Source of the DNA: Arabidopsis thaliana
Taxonomy: Eukaryota > Streptophyta > Magnoliopsida > Brassicales > Brassicaceae
Direction of reading: 5' to 3'
Length of the DNA stretch: 64,000 bases
Assembly: GCF_000001735.4 (NCBI RefSeq)
Contig: NC_003070.9
Location: forward strand, 434,001-498,000
Under the pieces are notes generated by a model. It ran no database searches, was not told where the DNA came from, and was given only the letters and a program-made list of their open reading frames with translations. Made by a program: the position numbers and the translations under genes. Below are positions 44,851 through 59,682 of this stretch, in pieces. Every line of letters starts with the position of its first letter. Within the stretch, counting starts at the first letter, position 1.

Positions 44851-46920
44851 GTTCTCTGTTTTGGTCTTCTTGACCCAAACTGTTAACTCATTTGGTCAAA
44901 GTTTTGTTCATAGACTAAAATTTGTAAAAACGACTGCGTTTTAAACAATGATGATGATATATTGATATGTCACTAACCGGGCCAGTTTTTCAATTATTTT
45001 GAAAATAAAAAGATTGTGAGCATCGTAGTAATTACGGTATTTAATGAAGGGAAAAATGATGTAAAACTTGTTGTTGACCTTACAAATATAAAAAAACAAT
45101 TGTTTTTTTCAATGCGAATCTGAAAATGACTTCCATACCAATTGGATTCTGCAACGTTTATGGTATATAACAATATCAAACATTTCAAACCCTACACAAA
45201 TAAATTCTACATGTAAAAGCCACAATTGTTCTACTAAATATAGAAAATTTCTTTTTGATAAGAAAATGAATTGTATGGCTGGTCTATCTGCTAAGTGTTA
45301 CCCTGCAAGAGATAGTAATCCGCAAAATCATTTTTGTCGTATATGATAATTATGGAAGTGTAATCAACACATTTTATAATGTCAAGATTAGCAACTTTTG
45401 TTTAGTATATATCTCTTCAATTGAGTTTTTTTCCCAACTAAACTCAAAATTGTATTATCTAGCAGGGTGGAAATTTTGTTTCTTTAATCGGTTGACTTAC
45501 TGATAATTCCATCACCAACGATATGCTTTCGATCGTTTGTAGTTGATATTCTTAGATTAGATGTTACGGTGGCAAGAGTCTTGATTGTGAGGCTTTTATT
45601 GGATATACGAAATATCAATTGAGAATTTGCATATTTGACTAGAGTTTCTAAATAAAAGGAAAGCAACCAAAATGGAGAACTTTCGTCTTCAAGTTTGAAA
45701 TGATTAATGAATTTAATTTTGTCATTAAGATCGAAACTTTAGTGTGAACATGTATACATACACACCTAATCCTTTATTTGGTAGTGATTATTTTGGAGAG
45801 TGCATATATAAATTAGGTATACGTCGCACATCATTGAATGTTCGAAATTTTCCAAGACATAACACTAATTCATTTGAATAATACATTCTCTACGATTTTT
45901 AGACATTTCTTGTACAATACGGCCCAAATTTCTCACTTTGTTTCAAACTGATATATGTTTTATCTTTTCCCTACTTTTTCATATATAAAATTAAAATGTC
46001 CTCAAACACCTATTTTTATTTTCTTACTAATGTATGTTCATTTTTGCCTTGGCTATAATTGTCTTAATTGGTACGTCTTAAACTTCTTCGTTTCTTACCT
46101 TAGTACGTCCTCTAGCAACTGAATGGACTTCATTTATTAGAATCTAATTTAATGAAAGTATTTACAATTTTGAAATAACAACACTTTGTGTATTTCGAAA
46201 GCTAGAATACAATAACATGTAATTTTTTGTCATCTTATAAGAAAAATAACCAATCGAAGAGAAGAATTCGCAATATTAAACGGATCTCAGGCAGTATGAT
46301 CTCTTAGTCAACTTTATCTTATATTTTATTTTTTCAAATCGATGAATGACGTTAATCAAGTGGCTCGATCTCTCAGCAGCCGAGTAATTGGAAATTGAAC
46401 GTGCTAAAACTATAAGTCTACTACTATAAAAAGACTTGTATTTGTATGATTGTATATTCATAATATCTGGTAGTTAATTTATCCCTTGTAAAAAACAGAT
46501 TTAAGTTAACTTAACAAACTCTTATTTAGATTATTTGGTTTCGATATCTAATTCACACTAAACCGTACCAAAAAAGAAGAAGCCGACTTTAAATTGAATT
46601 ATTCCTTAAGTCTTCTCACATTTTATCTTTGCTAGAGACGCAATATTTGGAATAGATCAAGCCGAACTAAATATCGACGCGTACGTGTACTTTTCAGATT
46701 TAAACATTCAGATCATTAATTACAATCATGCAAGCTGTACGGGAAGAAGTGGAACCATCATCAATGGCATTCCTCGTAAATATCAAACACGTTCGAAGGG
46801 TATTTACGTCATGGTCTCATTATATAACTGTCAGAGCCCCTTCCGTTTCTCTCGACATGCAGAGTCTAGATTCCAGCGACACCATATAATATAGTTATTA
46901 GAAAACGAGAGGTCAAAACC
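44851..46920. other. Intergenic region upstream of GPAT2
   Basis: It is AT-rich with no gene. A TATATAA box at 46821-46827 lies 94 bp upstream of the GPAT2 ATG. Confidence 0.55.
46821..46827 (+). promoter_or_regulatory. GPAT2: GPAT2 TATA box
   Basis: TATATAA in the context TCATTATATAACTG, at a normal distance from the ATG at 46921. Confidence 0.55.
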
Positions 46921-49163
46921 ATGTCCGGTAATAAGATCTCGACTCTTCAAGCTCTTGTCTTCTTCTTGTACCGGTTTTTCATTCTCCGTCGTTGGTGTCA
47001 TCGTAGCCCTAAACAAAAATACCAAAAATGCCCTTCTCACGGCCTCCACCAATATCAAGACCTATCGAATCACACTTTGATATTCAACGTCGAAGGAGCT
47101 CTACTCAAATCAAACTCTTTATTCCCTTACTTCATGGTTGTGGCATTCGAAGCCGGAGGGGTGATAAGGTCACTTTTCCTCTTAGTTCTTTATCCATTTA
47201 TAAGCTTGATGAGCTACGAAATGGGCTTGAAGACGATGGTGATGCTGAGCTTCTTTGGAGTTAAAAAGGAAAGCTTCCGAGTGGGGAAATCAGTTTTGCC
47301 TAAGTATTTTCTAGAAGATGTTGGGCTCGAGATGTTCCAGGTTTTGAAAAGAGGAGGCAAGAGAGTTGCTGTGAGTGATTTACCACAAGTTATGATTGAT
47401 GTATTCTTGCGAGATTACTTGGAGATAGAAGTTGTGGTCGGAAGAGACATGAAAATGGTCGGTGGTTACTACCTAGGCATCGTGGAGGATAAGAAGAACC
47501 TTGAAATTGCTTTTGATAAAGTGGTTCAAGAAGAAAGACTTGGTAGTGGTCGTCGTCTTATTGGCATCACTTCCTTTAACTCGCCAAGTCACAGATCTCT
47601 CTTCTCTCAATTTTGCCAGGTAAATTATATTCTGGAGACGTATATACATAATCTAAAAGTGCTTTAGTTGTGTTATTCTTGCATTAAAAAATTTATGATT
47701 CTAAAAGAGACATTGGTAACCTTATAAAAAAACAGACGTAACTGTAATTTTTTGGGAGACAAACAAAGACAAAGCTTATGTTACTCTTCTATTTTTTTTT
47801 CCCTTACATTTGGTAACCCGATAATAAATTTATCAAGTCCCGAATAATACTTGCATTCTAATTTTGTTAAATAAATAGTATACGTTTAATTGGTTTATAG
47901 GAACTTAATAATAAGAAATGATAAGATTCTTTGAACTTAATAAGAATCCCCAATAGGATTCTTTTAGTTTTAACTGTGGCTCTTTGGACGAATCGAGATG
48001 CATTGATTTTTTATTTTTTTTATGTTAAAACTTAAAACCATTGACTAAGACTTGTTGTAATCTAGTACTGCGTCACAAATCAAACTAATATATCAAGTAA
48101 ATGCTATTTTGAAATTTTTGGAAATTAATTATATTATAAAGTTCTGATGCAATAAATTCAAAGCATGCATAGACTACGTACGACTTGGAACCGGTCCACT
48201 TCAACTGATATATTTCATTTCCTAATGATAATCTCCCCCTAATCCTTTCTTTTTTCTTGTCATAAACAGGAAATTTACTTCGTCAGAAATTCAGACAAGA
48301 AAAGTTGGCAAACCCTACCACAAGATCAATACCCTAAACCATTGATTTTCCACGATGGTCGTTTAGCCGTTAAGCCAACACCTTTAAACACACTCGTATT
48401 ATTCATGTGGGCCCCATTCGCCGCCGTCTTAGCCGCTGCAAGACTCGTCTTCGGCCTAAACTTACCTTACTCCCTAGCCAATCCCTTCCTCGCCTTTTCC
48501 GGTATCCACCTTACTCTCACTGTCAACAACCACAACGACCTAATATCCGCCGACAGAAAAAGAGGTTGTCTCTTTGTGTGTAACCATAGAACGTTATTGG
48601 ACCCACTTTACATTTCATACGCTCTAAGAAAGAAAAACATGAAAGCCGTGACGTATAGTCTAAGCAGATTATCTGAGCTTCTGGCTCCGATCAAGACCGT
48701 TAGATTGACTCGTGATCGAGTCAAAGATGGTCAAGCCATGGAGAAATTGCTGAGCCAGGGAGATCTCGTGGTTTGTCCGGAAGGGACTACGTGTAGAGAG
48801 CCTTACTTGCTTCGGTTTAGTCCACTTTTCTCTGAGGTTTGTGACGTCATCGTACCTGTTGCTATTGACTCACACGTGACTTTCTTCTATGGCACGACGG
48901 CTAGTGGTCTTAAGGCATTTGATCCCATTTTCTTCCTTTTGAATCCTTTCCCTTCCTACACCGTCAAATTGCTTGACCCTGTCTCTGGAAGTAGCTCGTC
49001 CACGTGTCGAGGAGTCCCTGACAATGGAAAAGTTAACTTCGAGGTGGCTAATCACGTGCAGCATGAGATCGGGAATGCGTTGGGGTTTGAGTGCACCAAC
49101 CTCACGAGAAGAGATAAGTACTTGATCTTGGCCGGTAATAACGGAGTTGTCAAGAAAAAATAA
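46921..49163 (+). CDS. GPAT2: Glycerol-3-phosphate acyltransferase of the land-plant GPAT family
   Basis: The enzyme acylates glycerol-3-phosphate. Family members 4-8 make cutin and suberin precursors, while the GPAT1-3 branch is membrane-bound and less defined. Exons 46921-47619 and 48270-49163 join to 530 residues (I recall At1g02390 at 530). The N-terminal half is HAD-phosphatase-like, but motif I reads FNVEGAL (Asn56, Glu58) where active members have DxDGT, so phosphatase activity is not expected. The acyltransferase half has motif I NHRTLLDP (residues about 338-345), motif III CPEGTTCREP (about 402-411) and a VPVAI strand. Hydrophobic segments near residues 75-110 and 272-300 anchor it in membrane. 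The intron is 650 nt and AT-rich. Confidence 0.93.
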
Positions 49164-50404
49164 TTGATTTGAGTAGTTTATTTTCTTAATTAGGGCCTTT
49201 TTGTGTGACGTACACTTTATTTCTTATAAGATTTTTTTTCTATGATGTATCTATCTTTTTTTAGTTAAATGTAATTATCTAATTGTGTGACCAATACGAT
49301 ATGTATATGTACATGTGTTATTGATATCATACAACGGTCTCTGGACGTATATTATTAATAGTGAACACTCCAAAATAGTTTATATCCATATATGTTCAAT
49401 TTAAATATTCGGAGTTAAAAATTTCGATGATTTCAAGATATTAATTAAGAGTGGAACTCATGGCGATAATTGTGGGGTTAGAGTTTGTGTGTCAACCCTA
49501 CGCATCTCCCCACCTAACTATATTTAATGCTTCTTCAATCTTTGATTGATTAATTAAATTCATTGAGCGGCGAATTTAAAAATTATCTTACAAAAGGAAG
49601 AAATATTTTTAACCAATAAGAATAAAACTATTTTAAGAAGATTATGTCATACTAAATTTATTTATTTATGAAGCCTTACATTATGACGATATTGGTTATA
49701 CTAGATTAAAGTATTAAACTAATAAACAGATTTTAAAAGAAAAAAAATACCCTCAAATTTAAGTCATTTAGTTTTCATAAGTCCGGACTTGATCAAGAAC
49801 ATAATCTCAGCTTTTCGAACCCAGCAACGGCAATCAACATCATGCGGCTGTTGATCGATCTCTTTTCGATTTGATCGTTTTCTCTTCTCAGTGGAATGGG
49901 CTACTAGGCTTCTTAACATATATGGGTTCAATACTGTGGACTATAGATGGGCCGGTTATGGGCCTAATTATTAACCTTAAAAGACTTCTCGGCTTTTGTG
50001 AGACATGACAATATCAATGTACAGGTAACATTGAGCCGAAACTTGCTATTGTTCTTGTCTCACTTCTTAATATAACTTTAGCCCAAAATATTTGTTTATG
50101 CTTGATGATAATTCTTTTTTTTTTAAGTAGGCAAAGAAAACGTTAACGACTAATTACTTTTACAACCCATGAAAAAGGGATTTTTTTTTTTTAAAAGCTA
50201 AAAAGAGAGGGATAACTTTTATATTTTTAATTTATACACAAGTAAAATGCATTTCTAATTTTTTTTTGTTCCATAAGTTAATTTGCCATTCCATGACTTT
50301 TCCCTTTTAGTTAACTAATTTACTAACAAAAAGAAGGAAAAAGAGACTTTCGAACAGTATTATTCTTTAGTTCAAATTCATATATAATGATCTTATTTTA
50401 TTCT

Positions 50405-50421
50405 CCCCCCCCCCCCCCCCC
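50405..50421 (+). repeat. C17 homopolymer
   Basis: Seventeen consecutive C follow TTCT and precede ACATTATGAC, in otherwise AT-rich DNA. Long poly(C) is rare in Arabidopsis. The exact length may be unreliable. Confidence 0.8.
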
Positions 50422-52863
50422 ACATTATGACACAATGTCGGACACATAGTGTTGACTTGTCTACATGTCTTCTTGTATCAAAGTTTAATTAATAATAACA
50501 CATATAAGAAAAATAAGGGAGGAAAAAGCGTTTCAACGACCAAAGAGATTCCAACGGCCGTTTTGCTCATCCCATTCCTATGCATGTGCCTTCCCATTTG
50601 CTTTGCTTTTTTGTAGTTTGTGTCGCCGGTTCTTTGCATGCCACAGAACTTAATAGTTTTATCATAAACTAAGAATTTTTGTTGAATACTCTGCACGTAA
50701 TTATATTTCATGTTCCGACATTAGCCCAAATTACGGTAAAACATACATGCAGGTTCATCTTAAGATAATGTATTGACTATGTTAATATTAGAATATACAG
50801 AATATAATATGCGTTTAAACTCATAGATCCAAACCTCCATACTAGTAATATTAATGAAATTGGTATTTTATCAATGCTGAAATTAGTATCTATGCTACGT
50901 TACATTGTCTAACAACGCTGATACTTCAAAATTGAATACCAAGTAAACTAAAATAAAAACATAAATAAATGAAAAAAAAAAACAGAAACCTCAGATTGGA
51001 TGTCTTGGAGTTTGGTGACCGACTGTCTACTTTAGACTCATAATTGATCTAAAATTGTGTATATAAGTTCAAGAAGAGACGTATAAAATCATAAATTAAT
51101 ATCGAATTGTTTAGCAAATATGGTCACCAAAATTTAAAATGATAAGAGTTAGGTTTTGATATAACCGATATGTATGTTTCATTCATGGGGATAATGTCGG
51201 CTAATATGTCAGATGACATGTTCATTGATCCATCCTGTCTCCGGTCAATTTTTCTCCCATACTTATTTTTATATTTTCTATCTTTAATATTTAGAGGAAT
51301 TCAAATGAATTGAAGGTATATCCATTCATCAATTTGTTGTTCAAATGTTGTAACAAAGAAACAAATGTGTTGTTCAAAATGTGGATTATCAATTTTGAGT
51401 TCACTCAAATTCAATTAACTGTTATTTTTCAACAAAACACATTTCTGTATTGATCAATCGAATATGTTATTGTCCAAAGTGCTTATAACTAGTATAAAAT
51501 ATAATATAATGAATCTTGCAAACATGAAAATATGCATCACTTCAAAATTCAACAATTTTGAACTGAAAATCGACTATACTTTTGAATGTTAATTTCGTAA
51601 AAAAGTGGGTAGGTACTAGGTATTGGTAGAGAAAGAGTTGAGAGAATAATAATTGAAAGAATATGGGCTATGAAAAGAGTCTTTTTAGTTAAATCGGACG
51701 GCTAATGGGAGCCGTCAAGGTTGACCATTTCCACTACGTGCCGACATATCAGCCTTACACATGCCCCATCCTCCTCACCTTTCCCACTTCCTTGTGACTC
51801 TTTTCCACGCGCCTCTTCTAGCATTTGCTTCTTCTTTTTATTTGCCTCTTCATCAGAAAAAATATTATAAATCTAAACAGTTAAAATATCTATCTACGAA
51901 AGACAAATCTTGAAATGTTTTAGTACTGCATTTTGTTGGTCACAATTAACAATAATAATTGTGATGCATGTTTTGTTAGCCAGACACCTAATTAGTTCTC
52001 TCTAACTTCAAACAGAGAAAGAAGTATTGTATTTGTCAACGCTGATACAAAACTGACACTTTCAAGTTTAAGTTTGTCATATTTCTTTTACCAAACTTGA
52101 AACTACTGCATTTTTTTTTATAACTTGTTCATTTGAACAAATAATATTTTTATTTTTTTTTGCCAAACTTGTCAATATAATATCTAAGATCGGACTCCTC
52201 CTATTGTCAATCTTAATATATCACAACAATAATTGATCTAACTTATATTGTATACTTAATTCATTGAAATAAGAAATCAATATTAAATATACGCGAGTCT
52301 TATGACTAACCAAACACGGTGATTTAGGCAATAAGTGCTCAATCTTTCAATTATTTTAAGAATTGAACATCAACATCATCTACTACTTTCCTATCACCAA
52401 ATTTCAAACTACCCGATTTTAATAGTAATAACTAGGTTAGGCAAGAATGTTGACAATAAAAAAAATGTATAACACAATTTTTAAGTTTTTTTTTTTTTTA
52501 ATCGTATCATAAAAATTCCTAGTTTGAAAATGACTAGACTGATATAAACGTAATTTTAATTTTAAAATAATTTGCTTGTACAACTTAAGATCCAATTTAA
52601 TGGAGATAGACATGCATGTCAAATTTCATTATTAGTAGACAAGAGCTTTATTCATCTTGGCAATAATTTTGGTTTTAAAGAACTCGACCGTCCCCATTGA
52701 TGACATGCCCACCTTACGCGATTTGTAGGATGAGAAGATTACTTTAAATTCCCCCATTTGTCAACCGTATGGAAACCGTAGAATTTAAAACTAAATTTCG
52801 AAAAAAGTCTTTGAATTTAAAATATTTATTTTATCCTTCCTTCTCTTCCCAATTCCCATACAC

Positions 52864-52875
52864 TATATATATAAG
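52864..52875 (+). promoter_or_regulatory. GA2OX6: GA2OX6 TATA box
   Basis: TATATATATAAG lies 89-100 bp upstream of the ATG at 52964. Confidence 0.6.
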
Positions 52876-52954
52876 AGCTCGTCACTCTTCTTTCAGATTC
52901 AAAACCTCCTGATTTCATTCTTTACTACTAATAATCATTTTTTGAAAAAAATAA

Positions 52955-55391
<2,437 letters not shown>

Positions 55392-56092
55392 ATTATATTC
55401 ATACCATTGAAAGCTAGATTTTTTATTTTTTTTTTGCTTGTTGAAAAAGAAAATATGATTGTTGGATTGTTACAAATATATACCATGTGAAATGTATAGA
55501 TTTAGATGAACAAAAAGAAAAAGAAAATTGAGTTTTGGTCATTTACTTTGTAATTTACTAATTTCACATGTGAATCAGTGGATCATTGCAATTTCTAAAG
55601 AAAAGCTCTAAAACATTCCAGTAAGAGAAATTATACCTTTTTTTTCTTCAACTACAAGTCTACAAGTCATGCATCATCAGTACATCACAATCATAAAAAA
55701 CGACTTATGATAAAAATAAAAATAAACTTGAGCTTCTGATCGGTAGAAACTATGATCCATGAAACGCGTCCGATCACAATGGACTCTTTGGTCCACTGCA
55801 GTTGTACTCTCGATCATAATTACACGAATTAAAACCTCTTTATACAAAATCGGCTATTACTTATCTAGGTATGCTTGATTTCATTTGAAGGTTTTATAAA
55901 AGGTTGCAGGGGACAAGTCCAAATAATATGAACCACATCTGACCCTAACTATAAAAATTAATCCACAATCGATTATAATTATTAAAAAAAACTGTATCTA
56001 AAGCATACGCCAATCCGTTAAAAGTAAACAAAATCTTTATGCAAACCTTATAGAAGTTCGAAAACAACAACATAAATAATTTCTGATCATAA
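55392..56092. other. Spacer between GA2OX6 and the proline-rich gene (convergent)
   Basis: This is 3' flank of both genes. I see nothing else. Confidence 0.5.
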
Positions 56093-56497
56093 TCAAAGAA
56101 TCAGAAAAACCATAACTCCAAACACGAACAGCTTCATCACCGAAAAGCTTTCTACTGCCACAGCCGCTCCATAGTAATTTTCAATAGGGTACAAGTCTCC
56201 CGGCGGATATGTGAATACGTAATTAGGTGGAGGTGGAGGTGGCGGTGGCGGCAGAGGCGATGGTGGACAGGAAGATTTCTTCGGGGGTGGTGGTGACGGA
56301 GGAGGAGGGGAGGGTGTACAAGAAGGAGGTGGCGGAGACGGAGGCGGAGGCGGTTGATTTTGGAGACAAGGTATGCAGTTAACGTCAACTTCGGCTGAAG
56401 AATCTTCGGCGTTGATTATGATCGGAGATGCGAGGATCACGATAGCCATGAGGATTGTGGCCGCAAGATCCGTCGATCGGCGAGTTTTAGGCGACAT
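56093..56497 (-). CDS. Small extensin-like proline-rich protein, possibly GPI-anchored
   Basis: A single exon of 134 residues. The signal peptide includes LAATILMAIVILASPIIINA. A short acidic stretch has two Cys (VNCIPCLQN). Residues 48-92 are Ser-Pro blocks (SPPPP, PPPSPPPP, LPPPPPPPPP) of the type hydroxylated and glycosylated in cell-wall extensins. The C terminus holds YVFTYPPGDLYPIENYYG then a hydrophobic tail (SVMKLFVFGVMVFLIL), which may be a GPI signal or a membrane anchor. Tyr in the non-repeat part could be cross-linked. I recall it as At1g02405. A cell-wall role is inferred from composition only. Confidence 0.82.
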   Translation of the reverse strand: MSPKTRRSTDLAATILMAIVILASPIIINAEDSSAEVDVNCIPCLQNQPPPPPSPPPPSCTPSPPPPSPPPPKKSSCPPSPLPPPPPPPPPNYVFTYPPGDLYPIENYYGAAVAVESFSVMKLFVFGVMVFLIL

Positions 56498-57299
56498 GTT
56501 GTAACAATGTTTTGGGCTTAGACTTGTGTATATAAAAAGATGATCAAACTTATGGAATGTATATTAGTGAAGTTATTTGTGGAAGATTATTACAGAGAGA
56601 TCCATCACAATAAATGAAATAATTTCGTAATAACATCGGAGATATGGAAATCTTAAATGACAGCAGATTTGTCCAAAATTAGATACATGTAATAAACACG
56701 TTAAATTTAAGTATGAAATGACAATATTCCTTGTATACTCTAATTTTCATTTGGGCTTTATTGGGCCAAATAATATGGGCTTACAATTAAAAATTCGACT
56801 GAACGGATGTGAATAATTTTTTTTTGAAAGAACCGACTATCTTTATTCTTACCAGACCACAAAGACAAGTCGTTGTTTGACTTGTTGACTTTTTTTTTAA
56901 TCCACAAGTTTTTTTTTTTTTGTTGCGTCAGATTTTTTGTTTGTTTTCCAGTGACGTCTTTGATCTCCCTCCCGCCGACGACACAAGCACGCCGTCTGGT
57001 TTACCTGTAAGTCTTCTATTCTCTTCTTTTCCTTTCGCGTGCTTCCTCTTTGATAGGTTACATTCTTTAATCGATCATGGCATCGTTCTTGGCCTCTGAT
57101 TCGATTACGCTCGGGTGATTTTTTTTTTTTCCCCCGATTATTGATCTCGCCGGAGGTTGCGGAAGGGAGAAATTGGGTTTCAAATTTTCGAAATTTTCAA
57201 GTAATGTAATCTGGGTTCGTGTTTATTGTGCAGATAAGTGTTTTTGTGTGGTGTCTGTGTCTCACTGTGTCGATAGATTAAAATAATTTCTCTTCGGCC
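56498..57299. other. Divergent promoter region between the proline-rich gene and COX11
   Basis: GGGCTTTATTGGGCC lies around 56752-56766, a site-II pair typical of genes for mitochondrial proteins, next to the COX11 side. The likely COX11 leader has an intron (donor at about 57007, CTGTAAGTC). No other gene is seen. Confidence 0.5.
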
Positions 57300-58762
57300 A
57301 TGTCGTGGTCGAAAGCTTGTAGAGGAACTCGAATTTCTTCATATTTAGAGAACCTTCATCGAACATCTCAGTATCCAAGGTAATTGAATTTTATGCATGC
57401 GCATGAACTGTTTGTTAAAATTCCTCAAAGAGAAGTTCTATCAGTTTTATAGAATTAAGTTTGTGAGAAATGTTTATGTCGATGTAGGACTATTTTATGC
57501 TCTCGTTATTACACTCATGGAGCTTGTAAAAGCAATGAGCATTATCTCCGAAGCAAGAGAGTATTTTGGGGAAGCTCTTCTTCATGGAGCTTGAATTCTC
57601 ACTCTGCTACTGCTAAATCGATGTTAGATAGTGCCCATCGCCAGTATTCTACTCACTCTCCATCGGAAACCAAATCACAGAAAATGCTCTATTACCTCAC
57701 CGCTGTTGTCTTTGGTATGGTGGGGTTAACTTACGCTGCTGTGCCATTGTATAGAACATTCTGCCAAGCTACTGGATATGGAGGTACTGTTCAACGCAAA
57801 GAGGTATATATCGTTTTTGTTTCTTCCTTTCTATTTTTATCCTCTTGAGTTTTCAAGTCTACTTAGTGGCTCTTCCTCAGTCTTTTTGTTTGGCTTTATA
57901 CTACAGACTGTTGAGGAGAAGATTGCTAGGCATTCAGAATCTGGTACCGTCACTGAAAGGTGTTTATTTCTCTGTTCTTAACACCATTCTTCTTTATATG
58001 TTTCTTAACACCATTCTTCTTTATATGTGTTTATAATGAACTTGCTAGCTTACTATATTCTCTACTATGATTGTCTGGTAAACAGGGAGATTGTGGTGCA
58101 GTTCAATGCTGATGTTGCAGATGGGATGCAGTGGAAGTTCACTCCAACACAAAGAGAGGTTTAGACTTTATATCTCAAGAAGAATGTTGAGACGAATTAG
58201 TGTGTTTTTAACTGATATGTCTTTTTGGTTTTGGTACTTTCTTATAGGTTAGAGTAAAGCCAGGAGAAAGTGCACTCGCATTTTACACTGCTGAAAACAA
58301 AAGTTCAGCTCCAATAACCGGAGTCTCGACATACAATGTCACTCCCATGAAGGTATATATATTAGCCTTGGTAGTGGATCCTATTAACTTCCCATAGAAC
58401 ATAGATTGGTCGATTCTCAAAATCTTATATTGGTTTCTTCAGGCAGGAGTTTATTTCAACAAGATACAATGTTTTTGCTTTGAGGAGCAGCGACTCCTTC
58501 CTGGAGAGCAGATTGACATGCCGGTAACTACTCTTTTGTTCTTGGCTATATTCTCCTCAGATAAAATCAAGAGTCCATTAAAACCTATAATTTCTTGGTT
58601 TTGCAGGTCTTCTTCTACATTGATCCTGAGTTTGAGACTGATCCAAGAATGGACGGAATCAACAACTTGATATTGTCTTACACTTTCTTCAAAGTGTCAG
58701 AGGAAAATACTACAGAGACGGTCAACAATAACAACTCTGTTCCAGTTCAAGAAACCAATTAA
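57300..58762 (+). CDS. COX11: COX11, copper chaperone for cytochrome c oxidase
   Basis: COX11 delivers copper to the CuB site of COX1 in the mitochondrial inner membrane. Exons 57300-57379, 57488-57803, 57907-57959, 58086-58158, 58248-58352, 58443-58523 and 58607-58762 join to 287 residues (the length I recall). The N-terminal 90 residues are basic and Ser-rich, as expected for a presequence. The single membrane helix is residues about 92-112 ([20 protein letters not shown]), followed at once by the conserved [14 protein letters not shown] with Cys119. The copper-binding CFCF motif is at 219-222 in [10 protein letters not shown]. The soluble domain also has VQFNADV and the terminal VFFYIDPEF. 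All known functional residues are present. Confidence 0.95.
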
Positions 58763-59682
58763 AAAAAGTGTCCATGTTTTTTAAGAGCTACAAAATATCT
58801 TGTGACACAACCTTATGCAAGAACAGTCTCTCTTAGATTTAATAACCAATTTCCAAATTCGGAAACCAATGTTCAAAACCCACGGAACAGAAAAAAGAAG
58901 AAAAATGTTGGTAAAATGAATTCACTATAAGCTCTTCTCTTCGTTTTTTTTTCGTTAAGTTTATAAGGATATCGGTTTTTACTGTCTCTTTGGCTCTGAT
59001 TGAAGAAAAATTTAAATATCGTCTGTAGATATTTTATGGGATGCTTTGAGAATGGGCTTCGTTTTAATGGGCCTCCTCTGCAATCATTGTCCAGAGTCGA
59101 GAAACCACCTCTTCTTCTCTTGTTCTTTCTCCAAATCGATTTGGTCCCAACTCTCTTCAAGCAAAGGAGAGATATGAAAATGAAAGCTCTTACGGCGAAC
59201 AAGTTTTTCCGATTGAAGAAGAGAAGAATCTAGAAGATGAAGACAACACTAGTGCACCAAACAGTTTTGCGCGTCTTGAGAGGAAACAAAAAACTATTCA
59301 GAGTTCAGAGAGAGTCAACCCCCAAACGAGACTTAAACGATGAGCCCACTATAATTTTATAATTTATGGGCCATCAGGCCCAAATGATCAGTAGTAGTTA
59401 TTATTTGACTTTTGACATGGTGGATTTGGTTTAACCACCAAACCGAACGAGTAAAACACTATTGGATTGGGTGATGATATCCCGGTTTTATTTGGTTAAA
59501 ATCACAAAATCCTGATTTTGGTTCGCGGCTTGATTCTGCCGCTCTCTCGTCTTTAACCTAACTAAAGACGTAGAATGATTCTGGTTATTGAATTAGTTTG
59601 ATACAGAGAGAGCGAGCTTCGGTTTTTCTTCTCCGATTTGGAACCAAAGCTCAGATTTTGGATTTTGTTAGACGATTTCCAA
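58763..59682. other. Spacer between COX11 and the PPR gene, possible short transcript
   Basis: Two TGGGCY motifs at about 59053-59072 precede a short ATG frame at 59174-59233 and a second one at 59237-59362 (41 codons, MKTTLVHQTVLRVLRGNKKL and on). GGGCCATCAGGCCC at about 59368-59381 is a second site-II cluster facing the PPR gene. None of this is a confident gene. Confidence 0.4.

Noticed and set aside
50561-50580. TTTTGCTCATCCCATTCCTA resembles the miR482/miR2118 family core
   Set aside because: I could not find a convincing complementary arm nearby on either strand to form a precursor hairpin. A short match to CCCATTCCTA is not enough.
50478-50711. 77-codon frame with a hydrophobic C terminus in the GPAT2-GA2OX6 spacer
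   Set aside because: No promoter, no recognisable motif and no supporting exon. It does not match the conserved core of RTFL/DEVIL peptides.
56152-56388. Arg/His-rich frame overlapping the proline-rich gene
   Set aside because: It is the shifted reading of the CCN-rich repeat of the real gene at 56093-56497.
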